NCBI RefSeq assembly: GCF_000341735.1
Contig: NZ_KB455575.1
Location: 2,445,802-2,509,801 of the forward strand
DNA length: 64,000 nt
Origin: Methylotuvimicrobium buryatense 5G
Lineage (GTDB): Bacteria > Pseudomonadota > Gammaproteobacteria > Methylococcales > Methylomonadaceae
Direction of reading: 5' to 3'
Numbering within the stretch: position 1 is the stretch's first letter; each line of letters opens with the position of its first letter. Positions 46,878-54,943 of this stretch are shown piece by piece. Both the position numbers and the translations under genes were made by a program. Under the pieces are notes generated by a model. The model saw only the letters and a list, made by a program, of their open reading frames with translations. It was not told the origin of the DNA and made no database searches.

Positions 46878-47283
46878 TACCAACATCATCAGCGAGCTTA
46901 GAAAAGGCTATAAAGCTAATTCCGGTGTGCAAGAATTTTTCGATAAAGTCATTCAGGAGAATGTCCCCATTTACATTTCCGCCATTACGATTGGCGAATT
47001 GCGCAGAGGCGTCGATTTGATTTTCCACCGTGGCGACGAAACACAAGGCAAACTGTTGGAAAACTGGCTCAATAGCATCCTCGATCAATATCAAGACAAC
47101 ATCCTAGCCATTGATAGCGAAATTGCTATGCTTTGAGGAAAATTACGCGTTCCTAGGCACGAACATGCCTTAGATAAATTGATTGCAGCTACCGGGATAA
47201 TCTATGGGCTAGTCATTGTTACTAGAAACACCAAAGACTTCGAAAATACTGGTGTTCGAGTGTTAAATCCTTTTATTGAATAA
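46864..47283 (+). pseudogene. FitB/VapC-like PIN toxin with an in-frame stop
   Basis: Starts MYLIDTNIISELRKGYKANS (catalytic Asp) and reads to SEIAML, then TGA at 47134-47136, then continues in frame GKLRVPRHEHALDKLIAATG and VIVTRNTKDFENTGVRVLNP to a TAA at 47281. FitB family members usually have Trp here (LWGRLR), so TGG became TGA. The product would lack the C-terminal acidic residues of the PIN active site. Confidence 0.9.
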
Positions 47284-47330
47284 ATGGAAATAACTCGCTT
47301 ATTAACTTACGGTTCAATAAGAAACTGAAG

Positions 47331-47549
47331 GTAATTATTCACATCCCCCTATCGTTCCCACGCTCTGCGTCACTGCCATTAAGTTAAGGATTTTTCCGTT
47401 CGCCCTGAGCCTGTCGAAGGGTGAATGGAAAAATCCTGGGTCGATAAGTTAAGCCGTCCATGGTTCGACAGACTCACCACGAACGGCTTAACTTAATGGC
47501 AGTGACGCTCTGCGTGGGAATGAGAATGGCCGGGGAACTGAATACTCAC
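47331..47549. mobile_element. Small inverted-repeat element with nested MITE and 8-bp duplication
   Basis: Ends GTAATTATTCAC and TGAATACTCAC. AACTGAAG flanks it on both sides (47323-47330 and 47550-47557). A second copy of the surrounding sequence at about 51030-51240 has the uninterrupted site with a single AACTGAAG at 51106-51113. The element contains a palindrome remnant TTCCCACGCTCTGCG...CGTGGGAA into which the modular MITE at 47370 is inserted. Confidence 0.88.
47370..47505. mobile_element. Modular MITE, modules b and c, with 9-bp target duplication
   Basis: Ends TCACTGCCATTAAGTTAAG and CTTAACTTAATGGCAGTGA. CGCTCTGCG is duplicated at 47361-47369 and 47506-47514. The interior is module b, the TCGATAAGTTAAGCC joint and module c. 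Confidence 0.9.
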
Positions 47550-47929
47550 AACTGAAGAGATTGATTCGCAAGACAGAGAATTCGAAAAAAAGCCCAAATT
47601 TGCTTAAGGGATTGGATTGGCTTGGCTTATCGATTACGACAAGCTAATGTACGCCCATTAACTTTCCTGTAACCGACAAAAAGTATTCTGACCCCTTTTT
47701 GTCCTCATACTGCATTTCCAAGCAAAGAGCTTGGGAACGAGCGAAAAAAGTAACCTGACCCCTTTTTTTGGGACCCCTTTTTTTCCTTTTTTTCGAGTGC
47801 CGCCACTAAATACCTCTAGCCTCTTGGTTGATGTAACATAAAAGGTAATTATGGTAATCATAAATAATGTGTACCTGACCCCAGTTATTCGACCCCAGTT
47901 ATTTCTCAGTTATTTCTTAATCCCACGAG
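47550..47929. repeat. Cassette-edge tag region
   Basis: Repeated motifs of the form AAAAGTAACCTGACCCC with T-runs (near 47680-47700 and 47744-47770) and TGTGTACCTGACCCCAGTTA (about 47867). The block GAGTGCCGCCACTAAATACC at 47793-47890 recurs at 50934-51029. No gene; an Rpn-type gene ends at the right edge. Confidence 0.65.
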
Positions 47930-48820
47930 CTACGGCTTAAATAACTGCTCCAACGTATCGACAAACAAGATACGCTCCACCCATTGATCCAACTGAGTCT
48001 TATCGGCGTGATTGATTTTTTCTTCCGCCCAAGCTGGAAGTTCGCCGAATTTCAGTTGTAACTGCTTGGTCAATGTCTGTGTTTCGCCCTCTTGCCGCCC
48101 TTCTTTTCGACCTTCTTTTCGGCCTTCTTCTCTTAATATCTGTGCCAATCCCATACGATCCTCCGCTTCAGGTAAATAGTCATTACGATAGGTTGCGATT
48201 TCCGCGTCGGTCAAATCCGCGTAATAATCGACAAAGTCGACGTATTTTAGTTGCTTATTCGGGTCTTGTTCCAGTAGCGCCAAGCCCAATTGCGCATCGT
48301 GGTAGATGTCCAATTTTTGACCTTTGGCATAGCGCATATTCGGTAAGTTCAAACGCGCGACGATATTATCACTGTCGCGGTAAGCATCCGCGGAAAGGTT
48401 CTTCAGCTCACAAGCGATATAGCGAAATCTCAGATAATTATGCCGCTCGCCGCCTAAATGCAATTCGTAAGGGTGACGTCCTCGATCCAGAAAAATCACA
48501 ATGGGAACCACCCTGTCGGTTTGCGCCAACTCGGCTAAATCCAGACAATAATGCGCCAATCGATAAATCGAAAACCGCCGGGCTTCGGTTTCTTCTTCCA
48601 GAAGAAACAAAACCACTTCGCGCCGTCCATCGAGCCATTCGACCAGTAGCGGCGTATCCAGCTCATGAAAGCGGTCGCCGAGCCGTTCTTTCAGCTGCTC
48701 CTGACGAAATGGAATGATGCGCGCTTGCGGCAAGTCGTCGGGCGCTTCATCGGCGGCAAAAAACTGCAAGGCTTGCACGGGGTAGTCGAGAATCAGATTT
48801 TTAAAGTTTTGATCGTGCAT
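47930..48820 (-). CDS. Rpn-type putative nuclease with DUF4351-like tail
   Basis: A 296-residue protein beginning MHDQNFKNLILDYPVQALQF. Nuclease-like elements include LLVEWLDGRREVVLFLLEEE and RRFSIYRLAHYCLDLAELAQ. Then come a Lys/Glu/Gly repeat linker (EEGRKEGRKEGRQEGE) and a C-terminal helix pair LKFGELPAWAEEKINHADK. It is a different subfamily from 23747-24733 but shares the tail. A 17-codon remnant of the same gene type is at 24823-24872. Confidence 0.8.
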   Translation of the reverse strand: MHDQNFKNLILDYPVQALQFFAADEAPDDLPQARIIPFRQEQLKERLGDRFHELDTPLLVEWLDGRREVVLFLLEEETEARRFSIYRLAHYCLDLAELAQTDRVVPIVIFLDRGRHPYELHLGGERHNYLRFRYIACELKNLSADAYRDSDNIVARLNLPNMRYAKGQKLDIYHDAQLGLALLEQDPNKQLKYVDFVDYYADLTDAEIATYRNDYLPEAEDRMGLAQILREEGRKEGRKEGRQEGETQTLTKQLQLKFGELPAWAEEKINHADKTQLDQWVERILFVDTLEQLFKP

Positions 48821-49068
48821 GGTTCAGGTCTCGTTTCCTCGCTCCAGTGAACGTTATTATACATAAACTGTAGGCTAATTTTTTTTTGAGACGAGCGCAT
48901 GATACAAACGCCAACCCGCCCGATTATCGACAAAATCATGCGTAAACACTCTCACTTCGGCACGTCTTCTTGCAAAACCGTCATCGCCGGCATGAAAATG
49001 TCAAATGTAAGGCCTGACCCCGGAATCTGCGGCTTGTCATATCGTAGTCTATAGGCTACTGTAAGCCT
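48821..49068. repeat. Spacer with cassette tag
   Basis: The tag TGTCAAATGTAAGGCCTGAC lies at 48999-49018 and continues CCCGGAATCTGCG. It is 50 bases before the toxin remnant at 49069. The rest is unremarkable and without a gene. Confidence 0.6.
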
Positions 49069-49372
49069 ATGAATTACGAAATACAGACCACCTCCAACTT
49101 TGACAAGTGGCTTAAAAATCTCACAGATCGTAAGGCCGCTTTGGCTATTTTGCAGCGCATTAACCGCGCTAAAATTGGGTTGTTTGGCGAAGTTAAGGCA
49201 GTTGGTGACGGCGTGATCGAGATGCGTGTTTTTGTGGGGCAAGGCTATCGCGTGTATTTTACGATTTCGTGACGCCGAAATTATTTTGCTGTTATGCGGT
49301 GGCAATAAGTCGTCGCAATAACGGGATATTGAAAAGGCAAAAAATCTTCGTAACCAGCTTCAGGAGTTTGTG
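49069..49372 (+). pseudogene. HigB/RelE-like toxin gene with frameshift and stop
   Basis: Reads MNYEIQTTSNFDKWLKNLTD and GVIEMRVFVGQGYRVYFTI, then TCG TGA (49267-49272). Dropping one T restores RDAEIILLLCGGNKSSQ, but a TAA at 49319-49321 follows, then RDIEKAKNLRNQLQEF. Both lesions fall in the conserved C-terminal block LLLCGGNKS-x-RDI of this family (COG3657-type killer proteins). The antitoxin gene follows. Confidence 0.88.
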
Positions 49373-49654
49373 ATGAAAACTGAAATCCAGCTTTATAATC
49401 CGTTTGATTATTTGCAAAGTGATGAGGAGATTACCGAGTATTTAACTCAAGCACTTATGGATGACGATCCGCGCGTTTTGGGGATTGCGTTAGGGTATTT
49501 GGCTAAAGCGCGCGGCATAGCAGATTTGGCTGAAAAAACAGGGCTGAATCGAGAAAGTTTATATAAAACGCTATCCGGGAAAACACAACCGAAATGGAGC
49601 ACCATTAACCGAATTATCAAGGCACTGAATATTAGGATTCAAGCGGTAACTTAA
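49373..49654 (+). CDS. HigA-like antitoxin (COG3636 type)
   Basis: A 93-residue helix-turn-helix protein: DDPRVLGIALGYLAKARGIA then LAEKTGLNRESLYKTLSGKT. It is the standard partner of the toxin whose gene is broken just upstream. The ATG at 49373 is preceded by a GTG one codon earlier and a CAGGAG ribosome site. Confidence 0.9.
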   Translation: MKTEIQLYNPFDYLQSDEEITEYLTQALMDDDPRVLGIALGYLAKARGIADLAEKTGLNRESLYKTLSGKTQPKWSTINRIIKALNIRIQAVT

Positions 49655-49903
49655 TCTATCCTGATTAGCGGGATTGCTTCAGCTAAAGCCAAGCAGCTAA
49701 GTTATTCATCAGCGGGATGGTCAGTTTGTAGGAGCGACTACCCAGCCGCGAACGTTGCAGATAGATAAGCGCTTCCGGCTCCGCTTATCGCGCCTAGGTC
49801 GGCGCTCCCACATACATAAAACGAAACCAGTACCTATTAAAAGACCTAAAAGCTCTTTTTCTTCTCTGAAAAATGCTTAATTAAGACCTACCCCCCCCTT
49901 CTC
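49655..49903. repeat. Spacer with REP-like repeats
   Basis: CCTGATTAGCGGGATTGCTTC at 49662 and a GTAGGAGCGACTACCCAGCC...GGCGCTCCCAC inverted pair at about 49720-49812. No gene. Confidence 0.55.
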
Positions 49904-50038
49904 TCACTGCCATTAAGTTAAGGATTTTTCCGTTCGCCCTGAGCCTGTCGAAGGGTGAATGGAAAAATCCTGGGACGATAAGTTAAGCCGCCCATGGTTC
50001 GACAGGCTCACCACGAACGGCTTAACTTAATGGCAATG
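49904..50038. mobile_element. Modular MITE, modules b and c, with 10-bp target duplication
   Basis: Starts TCACTGCCATTAAGTTAAG and ends CTTAACTTAATGGCAATG. CCCCCTTCTC is duplicated at 49894-49903 and 50039-50048. The target here is not one of the GCT-centred palindromes. Confidence 0.85.
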
Positions 50039-50114
50039 CCCCCTTCTCTACATTTTAGTGTCAAATTCAAGGCCTGCCCCCAATATCGCTCTACGCGGTA
50101 CGCGGTTAACGTGA

Positions 50115-50432
50115 TCACGCAATCGCCATCAGCCCTTTTTTCTGGATAACGGTGAGCAGCCGCAAAGCCGGTCCACCAGGCTTTTTTACACCACGCTCCC
50201 AGTCAGAAACTAGATTCTTGGAAACATTGAGGTAGCGTGCAAACACCGGTTGCGAGATGTGCTCACGCAAACGGATCTCTTTGATCTCTTCCGGTGTCAG
50301 TACGTGAATCGGCGTCAGACACGCCTCATCAAATTCACGCATCGTCTGCTTATCGACGGCGCCAATTTCGTGCAAAGCCTCCATCGTCTCATGGATGGCG
50401 GCAAAGGCATCGCTGCGGTATTTCTTAGGCAT
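50115..50432 (-). CDS. HTH antitoxin (HigA-like, COG2944 type)
   Basis: A 105-residue protein with a C-terminal helix-turn-helix: IKEIRLREHISQPVFARYLN then VSKNLVSDWERGVKKPGGPA. The N-terminal part would contact the toxin. It overlaps the upstream toxin gene by 8 bases. A variant cassette tag (TGTCAAATTCAAGGCCTGCC) lies just beyond its 3' end at 50059-50080. Confidence 0.92.
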   Translation of the reverse strand: MPKKYRSDAFAAIHETMEALHEIGAVDKQTMREFDEACLTPIHVLTPEEIKEIRLREHISQPVFARYLNVSKNLVSDWERGVKKPGGPALRLLTVIQKKGLMAIA

Positions 50433-50814
50433 CTTTCACGACCTCCTCAAACTGACCGTTTTCGATGAGCCGTTGCAAATGCTCATCGGTGAGTGCAAGA
50501 ACCTGCTTAGCCATCTTCTTGAACTGGATCTCTTCATCCTCGCGGATGTTACCCTGCTCGCTCTTAGGGAATCCAAAAACGAAGAAAGCTTTGTCCTCCT
50601 TGCGGTACAACACAATGCTGCGGTATCCCTTGGACTTGCCGACACCTGGACGTGCAATCCGCTGCTTGATTACGCCACCACCCAGATCGGCATCGATCTG
50701 ACCTTGTTCGGCACGCTCCACCGCACCCCAAAGTGCTTCGGCTGAGATTTTTTCTTTGCGGGCAAACCGCTCAAACCAGGCATTTTTAAAAACTCTCAAA
50801 CCAAAGCACTCCAT
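50425..50814 (-). CDS. RelE/ParE-type toxin (COG4737 type)
   Basis: A 129-residue, apparently intact toxin: FKNAWFERFARKEKISAEAL, then GGGVIKQRIARPGVGKSKGY, RSIVLYRKEDKAFFVFGFPK and EEIQFKKMAKQVLALTDEHL. Family members inhibit translation, probably by mRNA cleavage. Together with the adjacent antitoxin it is one of three TA pairs in the window with both genes open. Confidence 0.9.
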   Translation of the reverse strand: MECFGLRVFKNAWFERFARKEKISAEALWGAVERAEQGQIDADLGGGVIKQRIARPGVGKSKGYRSIVLYRKEDKAFFVFGFPKSEQGNIREDEEIQFKKMAKQVLALTDEHLQRLIENGQFEEVVKDA

Positions 50815-51394
50815 TTAGTGAGCTCATGGTATCACACTAAGCATGACACATTAAAACAAAATTATCCCCCTAACTCCATCGTCTGCTTGCTGCTTGGACC
50901 ATAGCTATCGGAATGCTCTTACTCTGCCCCGAGTGCCGCCACTAAATACCTCTAGCCTCTTGGCTGATGTAACATAAAAGGTGTAATTATGGGAATCATA
51001 AATAATGTGTACCTGACCCCAGTTATTTATGCTGGTGTTCGAGTGTTAAATCCTTTTATTGAATAAATGGAAATAACTCGCTTATTAACTTACGGTTCAA
51101 TAACAAACTGAAGAGATTGATTCGCAAGACAGAGAATTCGAAAAAAAGCCCAAATTTGCTTAATGGATTGGCTTGGCTTATCGATTACGACAAGCTAATG
51201 TACACCCATTAACTTTCCTGTAACCGAAAAAAAGTAACCTGACCCCTTTTTTCGCTCATTAACTTTCCTGTAACCGAAAAAAAGTAACCTGACCCCTTTT
51301 TTCCTTTTTTCGACCCCTTTTTTCTCGGACTGCATTCCCAAGCAAAGAGCTTGGGAACGAGCGATAAACTGGAGCATGAGAACGGGAAACGCGG
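50815..51394. repeat. Rearranged copy of 47.2-47.9 kb
   Basis: 50934-51029 repeats 47793-47890. 51030-51300 repeats 47249-47330 plus 47550-47770 (the tail of the FitB-like gene, then CAAGACAGAGAATTCG and the GTAACCTGACCCC tags), without the inserted element. The order of the two blocks is swapped relative to the first copy. No gene. Confidence 0.8.
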
Positions 51395-53281
51395 CTATGA
51401 TTCCAATTGCTCAACAACAGCAATCCATTGTTGTCTGAGTATTGGATTTTTAGGGGCCTTGTCGATGGCTAGATGCAATAATTCACGAGCATCGGCGTTC
51501 CGTCCTTGCTGAAGCAGTTGCGTATATAACAAAACTAACACTTCCTGGTCGGGGGATCGATGAAAGGCCTTTTGTAACAACTCAATGGCCAAATCATGTT
51601 GTTGCTCATACAGAAATAAACGCGCTTGAAGTAACCATAATGCGGCTTGAGTGCGGGCTCTGGAAAATTTGGGATTCGCTAACAACTGCTTGCTGATTTG
51701 ATGCAAATCTTCTGTTCGTAAAAAAGGGCAAGCACCCTGTTCATGAAGCTTGCGAATGGCGTCCAATGAAAATAAAGCCAAATAACTAAAATGACTGTTT
51801 GCCAATGTCGTCCGCATCATCGCCAAATGCGACGCCACCCCTTCGGCATCGCCGCGCATACAACGCAATCTTAAACCTTGCATGGCGACACTACTTAACG
51901 CCGGATTTAACGATAGCGCCCGATCCAAAATCGCTTGGGCTTCATTCAAGCGGCCTGCGGAAACATAAGAATGCGCCATGGTTTGCACTGCGCGCGGGGA
52001 AGCGGGATGTTGCCGCGCCCATAGCTCCAGTTCGCGGTTACCCCAAATCGATGTCACTTGCCAAAGCACAAATGCGAGAAAGCAAAAATACAATCCGCCT
52101 ATACCGTATTTCAAAGCCTTAGAAAGCGGCATACGGCTAAAGCCCCAGGACAAGGCCAACACCGGGCCGATGAGCGGTAAATAATTACGGTGCTCGAAGT
52201 ACAATTCCAAAGCAATCCAAGAGGACTCGATGAAATGCCCCGCCAAATACCACAACACGGCAAACGCCACGACAGGATAGCGCCGCCGCCAAATCAAGGC
52301 ACCGACGAAGGCTACCAACCATGCCAATCCAGCCAGCCAAGCCTCCCAATCCGTCGCTTGATAAATCCGATAATCGTCATGGAAAGGGCCTAGCGCGAAA
52401 GGTCTAGGTAAAAAAGCCAGTCGCAAATAATCCCACAAGATAACCGGTTGCGTGAATAAACGCTCGCTTAAGCTAAAGGCCCGGTTACCATAGGCATGGA
52501 CAGAACCTGGCAAAATCCATAGCATATACAAGCCCAGTACGACACTCGGCAACACAATGGCCATTCGCAAATAATTCCGAGGCCACATGGGCGTATTCCG
52601 CTCTTCGGCGGTCAATAAGATCCATTCGATGATAACCAGAAACACCGGCAACAACACACCGTTTTCCTTGGTCAACATCGCGAGGACAGTACATAACCCT
52701 ACGCCAAAAATTGTCAGCCAAACAGACCAAGTTTGCGTTTGCCGTGCGCGCCCCCATAGATACACCCAAACCCCGATTAGCACAAAAGTCGCGCTGAGCG
52801 ATGTCATGCGCTGCACGACCATCATGGAGGTCGACGCCAATATCGGCAATATCCCCCAAAGTCCCGCCGCCAATGGGGCAAAGCCATAGCCGCCAGAAAA
52901 CAAATCAGGACATAGCTTTTGCAATCGGCGGATAATCAACGCCAACAAGAGGACATTGATCAAATGAATCCAAGTATTCGTGATTAGAAAAGGGGTGGCG
53001 AAATCGGGATAGGCGGAAGCATTCAACAAGAAGCTGGCCAAGGCTACCGGACGACCAAGCGGCCCCGCATCGCCATTAACGATATAAAACAGCGCGCTAG
53101 GCCAATCCTTAACGTAAAGCAAACCGTCTAAAGTAGGAGGATCATCGAAGAAAAAAATACCACCGAAGCCCGCGGAGTAAACAGAATACAAGGCAATTAA
53201 TAGAACCAAAATGGGCAGTGCCCTGTTACTGGTAGGGGAGACTGTTGCTGTAACAAAAAAAAAGGATAAGGCTTTCTTCAT
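51395..53281 (-). CDS. Multi-spanning TPR protein, possible pilin glycosyltransferase
   Basis: A 628-residue protein with about ten hydrophobic helices (ALPILVLLIALYSVYSAGFG; LRMAIVLPSVVLGLYMLWIL), then TPR-like helices after residue 420 (RLNEAQAILDRALSLNPALS; DLAIELLQKAFHRSPDQEVL). The layout matches GT-C-type membrane glycosyltransferases; the acidic FFFDDPPTLDGL loop after the first helix fits a GT-C catalytic loop. It lies just downstream of pilA, where TfpW/PilO-type pilin glycosyltransferases are found in other bacteria. Pilin as acceptor is inference. Confidence 0.7.
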   Translation of the reverse strand: MKKALSFFFVTATVSPTSNRALPILVLLIALYSVYSAGFGGIFFFDDPPTLDGLLYVKDWPSALFYIVNGDAGPLGRPVALASFLLNASAYPDFATPFLITNTWIHLINVLLLALIIRRLQKLCPDLFSGGYGFAPLAAGLWGILPILASTSMMVVQRMTSLSATFVLIGVWVYLWGRARQTQTWSVWLTIFGVGLCTVLAMLTKENGVLLPVFLVIIEWILLTAEERNTPMWPRNYLRMAIVLPSVVLGLYMLWILPGSVHAYGNRAFSLSERLFTQPVILWDYLRLAFLPRPFALGPFHDDYRIYQATDWEAWLAGLAWLVAFVGALIWRRRYPVVAFAVLWYLAGHFIESSWIALELYFEHRNYLPLIGPVLALSWGFSRMPLSKALKYGIGGLYFCFLAFVLWQVTSIWGNRELELWARQHPASPRAVQTMAHSYVSAGRLNEAQAILDRALSLNPALSSVAMQGLRLRCMRGDAEGVASHLAMMRTTLANSHFSYLALFSLDAIRKLHEQGACPFLRTEDLHQISKQLLANPKFSRARTQAALWLLQARLFLYEQQHDLAIELLQKAFHRSPDQEVLVLLYTQLLQQGRNADARELLHLAIDKAPKNPILRQQWIAVVEQLES

Positions 53282-53465
53282 TGGATTAATCCAAAGTAGG
53301 AGATTAGAGGTGTCTTATTTTTACAAGTATTTTTGACTTAGCTTATCGGAATTTTTTTTGAATTCACAAGAAACGTCGATCGATGGGATGTGAATTAACC
53401 CTAAGAATGATTCCATAGCCAAACGAAGCCGATATAGCTACAAAAAAATAAAATAGCCGCCGAAC

Positions 53466-53500
53466 AAAAAAACCGCTCTACCCAAAGAGGTAGAGCGGTT
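53466..53500 (-). terminator. Rho-independent terminator after pilA
   Basis: On the minus strand AACCGCTCTACC, a short loop and GGTAGAGCGGTT are followed by a T-run. It lies about 65 bases after the pilA stop and separates pilA from the membrane protein gene downstream. Confidence 0.88.
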
Positions 53501-53564
53501 TATAGATGATCCCATTATCCGGTAAGAGTGGGAATGGGCACCAATCCGTCTTACGAATAACCTA

Positions 53565-54053
53565 TTAGCCGCGGCAAGAACCTGGTAAATATTTGGAAGG
53601 GATAGTAGTGCCGTCAGTGGTAAGACCGCAGCGCCATCTGAAAACCTGAACTCCAACATCAGTGTTCGCAAGAGGAGTAGTCTCGTCTTTCATTGGCACT
53701 AAAGTCAAGAATTTATCATCGATATCAGCGTCACCAAAACCAGTCGCCGTAATTGTAACTTTACCAGCATTGTCGGTCGCAATTAACTTAACATATTTGG
53801 ATGATTGAGCTGTAGTTTCACACCCCCATTGATTTGCGGCTGGTAAAGTTGATGCGCTACTTGTTTGCGCTACTTCAGTAATCGCGGTTCGACAGGTGCT
53901 CCCCGCTAAAACGACTTCAGACATTTTAGCCCGAACCGTGTAGTCTTGATAAGCCGGCAGCGCGACCGCCGCCAAAATACCGATGATCGCGACCACGATC
54001 ATCAGTTCGATCAAGGTAAAACCTTGTTGTGTTTGTGTTTTAAAATTTTGCAT
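53565..54053 (-). CDS. pilA: Major type IV pilin PilA
   Basis: A 162-residue prepilin. Leader [11 protein letters not shown] is cut before Phe by PilD; the mature N terminus [20 protein letters not shown] carries the conserved Glu5. A variable globular domain follows, with Cys residues that can pair (near STCRTAI and [14 protein letters not shown] with PGSCRG as the D-loop). Several Ser/Thr-rich stretches could be glycosylated. The ATG at 54053 has AGGGGTGG upstream. Confidence 0.95.
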   Translation of the reverse strand: MQNFKTQTQQGFTLIELMIVVAIIGILAAVALPAYQDYTVRAKMSEVVLAGSTCRTAITEVAQTSSASTLPAANQWGCETTAQSSKYVKLIATDNAGKVTITATGFGDADIDDKFLTLVPMKDETTPLANTDVGVQVFRWRCGLTTDGTTIPSKYLPGSCRG

Positions 54054-54104
54054 GGTAACCACCCCTGTGTTGGTAAAAAGTTCGAATTGAATTCAGCTAG
54101 AATA

Positions 54105-54122
54105 AAGCATTCGCCATGCCAA
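54105..54122 (-). promoter_or_regulatory. Probable sigma-54 promoter of pilA
   Basis: On the minus strand TTGGCATGGCGAATGCTT fits the -24/-12 pattern, with GG and GC ten bases apart, about 55 bases before the start codon. pilA genes are commonly transcribed by sigma-54 with PilR. Confidence 0.6.
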
Positions 54123-54348
54123 TCTTCAGAACTAGAGCGGAGTTCTTTGCATTTCAATGCATTAGGCGAATACCCTTTTGGCGAGCGGCTCGATTCAGTC
54201 ACCTAGACCGGAAATCCTACTCGTTACGACTTTCTAAAAACGGCGGTTTGTGACAATTTTTGTCAGCTCTGTGATTGATCTTCTTAATAACTCCGGTGAG
54301 GATTGCGCATAAGCTGACAAGTGATACGCTTGGCTATACGATTTAGCC

Positions 54349-54627
54349 ATGATTAAATCATTTCAGCATAAAGGGTTAAAGATTTTTTTTGAAACAGACA
54401 ATAAAGCCGGGATTATTCCTGACCATGCCCCGAAACTTTCTCGCCAGTTGCTAAGGCTGGATATAGCCGGATCTGTTGACGATGTTAATTTGCCGGGTTG
54501 GCGGTTACACGCTTTAGCCGGTGAACTTGCCGGATATTATGCTATTAAGGTAAGTGGCATTTGGCGAATTACTGTTAAATTTGAAGGTGAAGATGTAGTC
54601 CTGGTTGACTACGTGGATTATCACTAA
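54349..54627 (+). CDS. higB: HigB toxin
   Basis: A 92-residue RelE-family ribonuclease: MIKSFQHKGLKIFFETDNKA, PKLSRQLLRLDIAGSVDDVN, LPGWRLHALAGELAGYYAIK and a C-terminal WRITVKFEGEDVVLVDYVDY. It is full-length and uninterrupted. HigB cleaves mRNA on the ribosome. The higA start follows 13 bases after the stop. Confidence 0.93.
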   Translation: MIKSFQHKGLKIFFETDNKAGIIPDHAPKLSRQLLRLDIAGSVDDVNLPGWRLHALAGELAGYYAIKVSGIWRITVKFEGEDVVLVDYVDYH

Positions 54628-54640
54628 TGAGGTATCAACG

Positions 54641-54943
54641 ATGACGCATATTTATACCCCCCCCCACCCCGGAGAAATTTTAAAGGACGATGTTTTACCC
54701 GCATTGGCTTTAACCGTTACTAAAGCGGCTAAGCAACTCGGCGTAACCCGTGCGGCCTTATCGCGTGTGTTAAATGGTAAAGCAGCCATTTCGCCGGAAA
54801 TGGCGTTGCGCCTGGAAAATTGGCTGGGCCTGGAAAATGGTGGCCGTGCCGATTTGTGGTTAGCCCAGCAAGCGGCTTACGATCTTTGGAAAGTGAGACG
54901 CAACTATACCCCTAATGTACAACGAGCAGTATTGTTGGACTGA
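54641..54943 (+). CDS. higA: HigA antitoxin
   Basis: A 100-residue XRE-type regulator: THIYTPPHPGEILKDDVLPA, then VTKAAKQLGVTRAALSRVLN (helix-turn-helix) and ALRLENWLGLENGGRADLWL. The ATG at 54641 fits the family start. A cassette tag in reverse orientation begins 23 bases after its stop. Confidence 0.93.
   Translation: MTHIYTPPHPGEILKDDVLPALALTVTKAAKQLGVTRAALSRVLNGKAAISPEMALRLENWLGLENGGRADLWLAQQAAYDLWKVRRNYTPNVQRAVLLD

Noticed and set aside
49069-49654. A toxin-antitoxin fusion protein
   Set aside because: After restoring the frameshift, toxin and antitoxin share a frame, but a TAA at 49319 separates them and the antitoxin has its own ribosome site and start.
44689-54943. Integron cassette array
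   Set aside because: No integrase gene or attC-like structure was recognised; the tags are short and the modules lie in both orientations.
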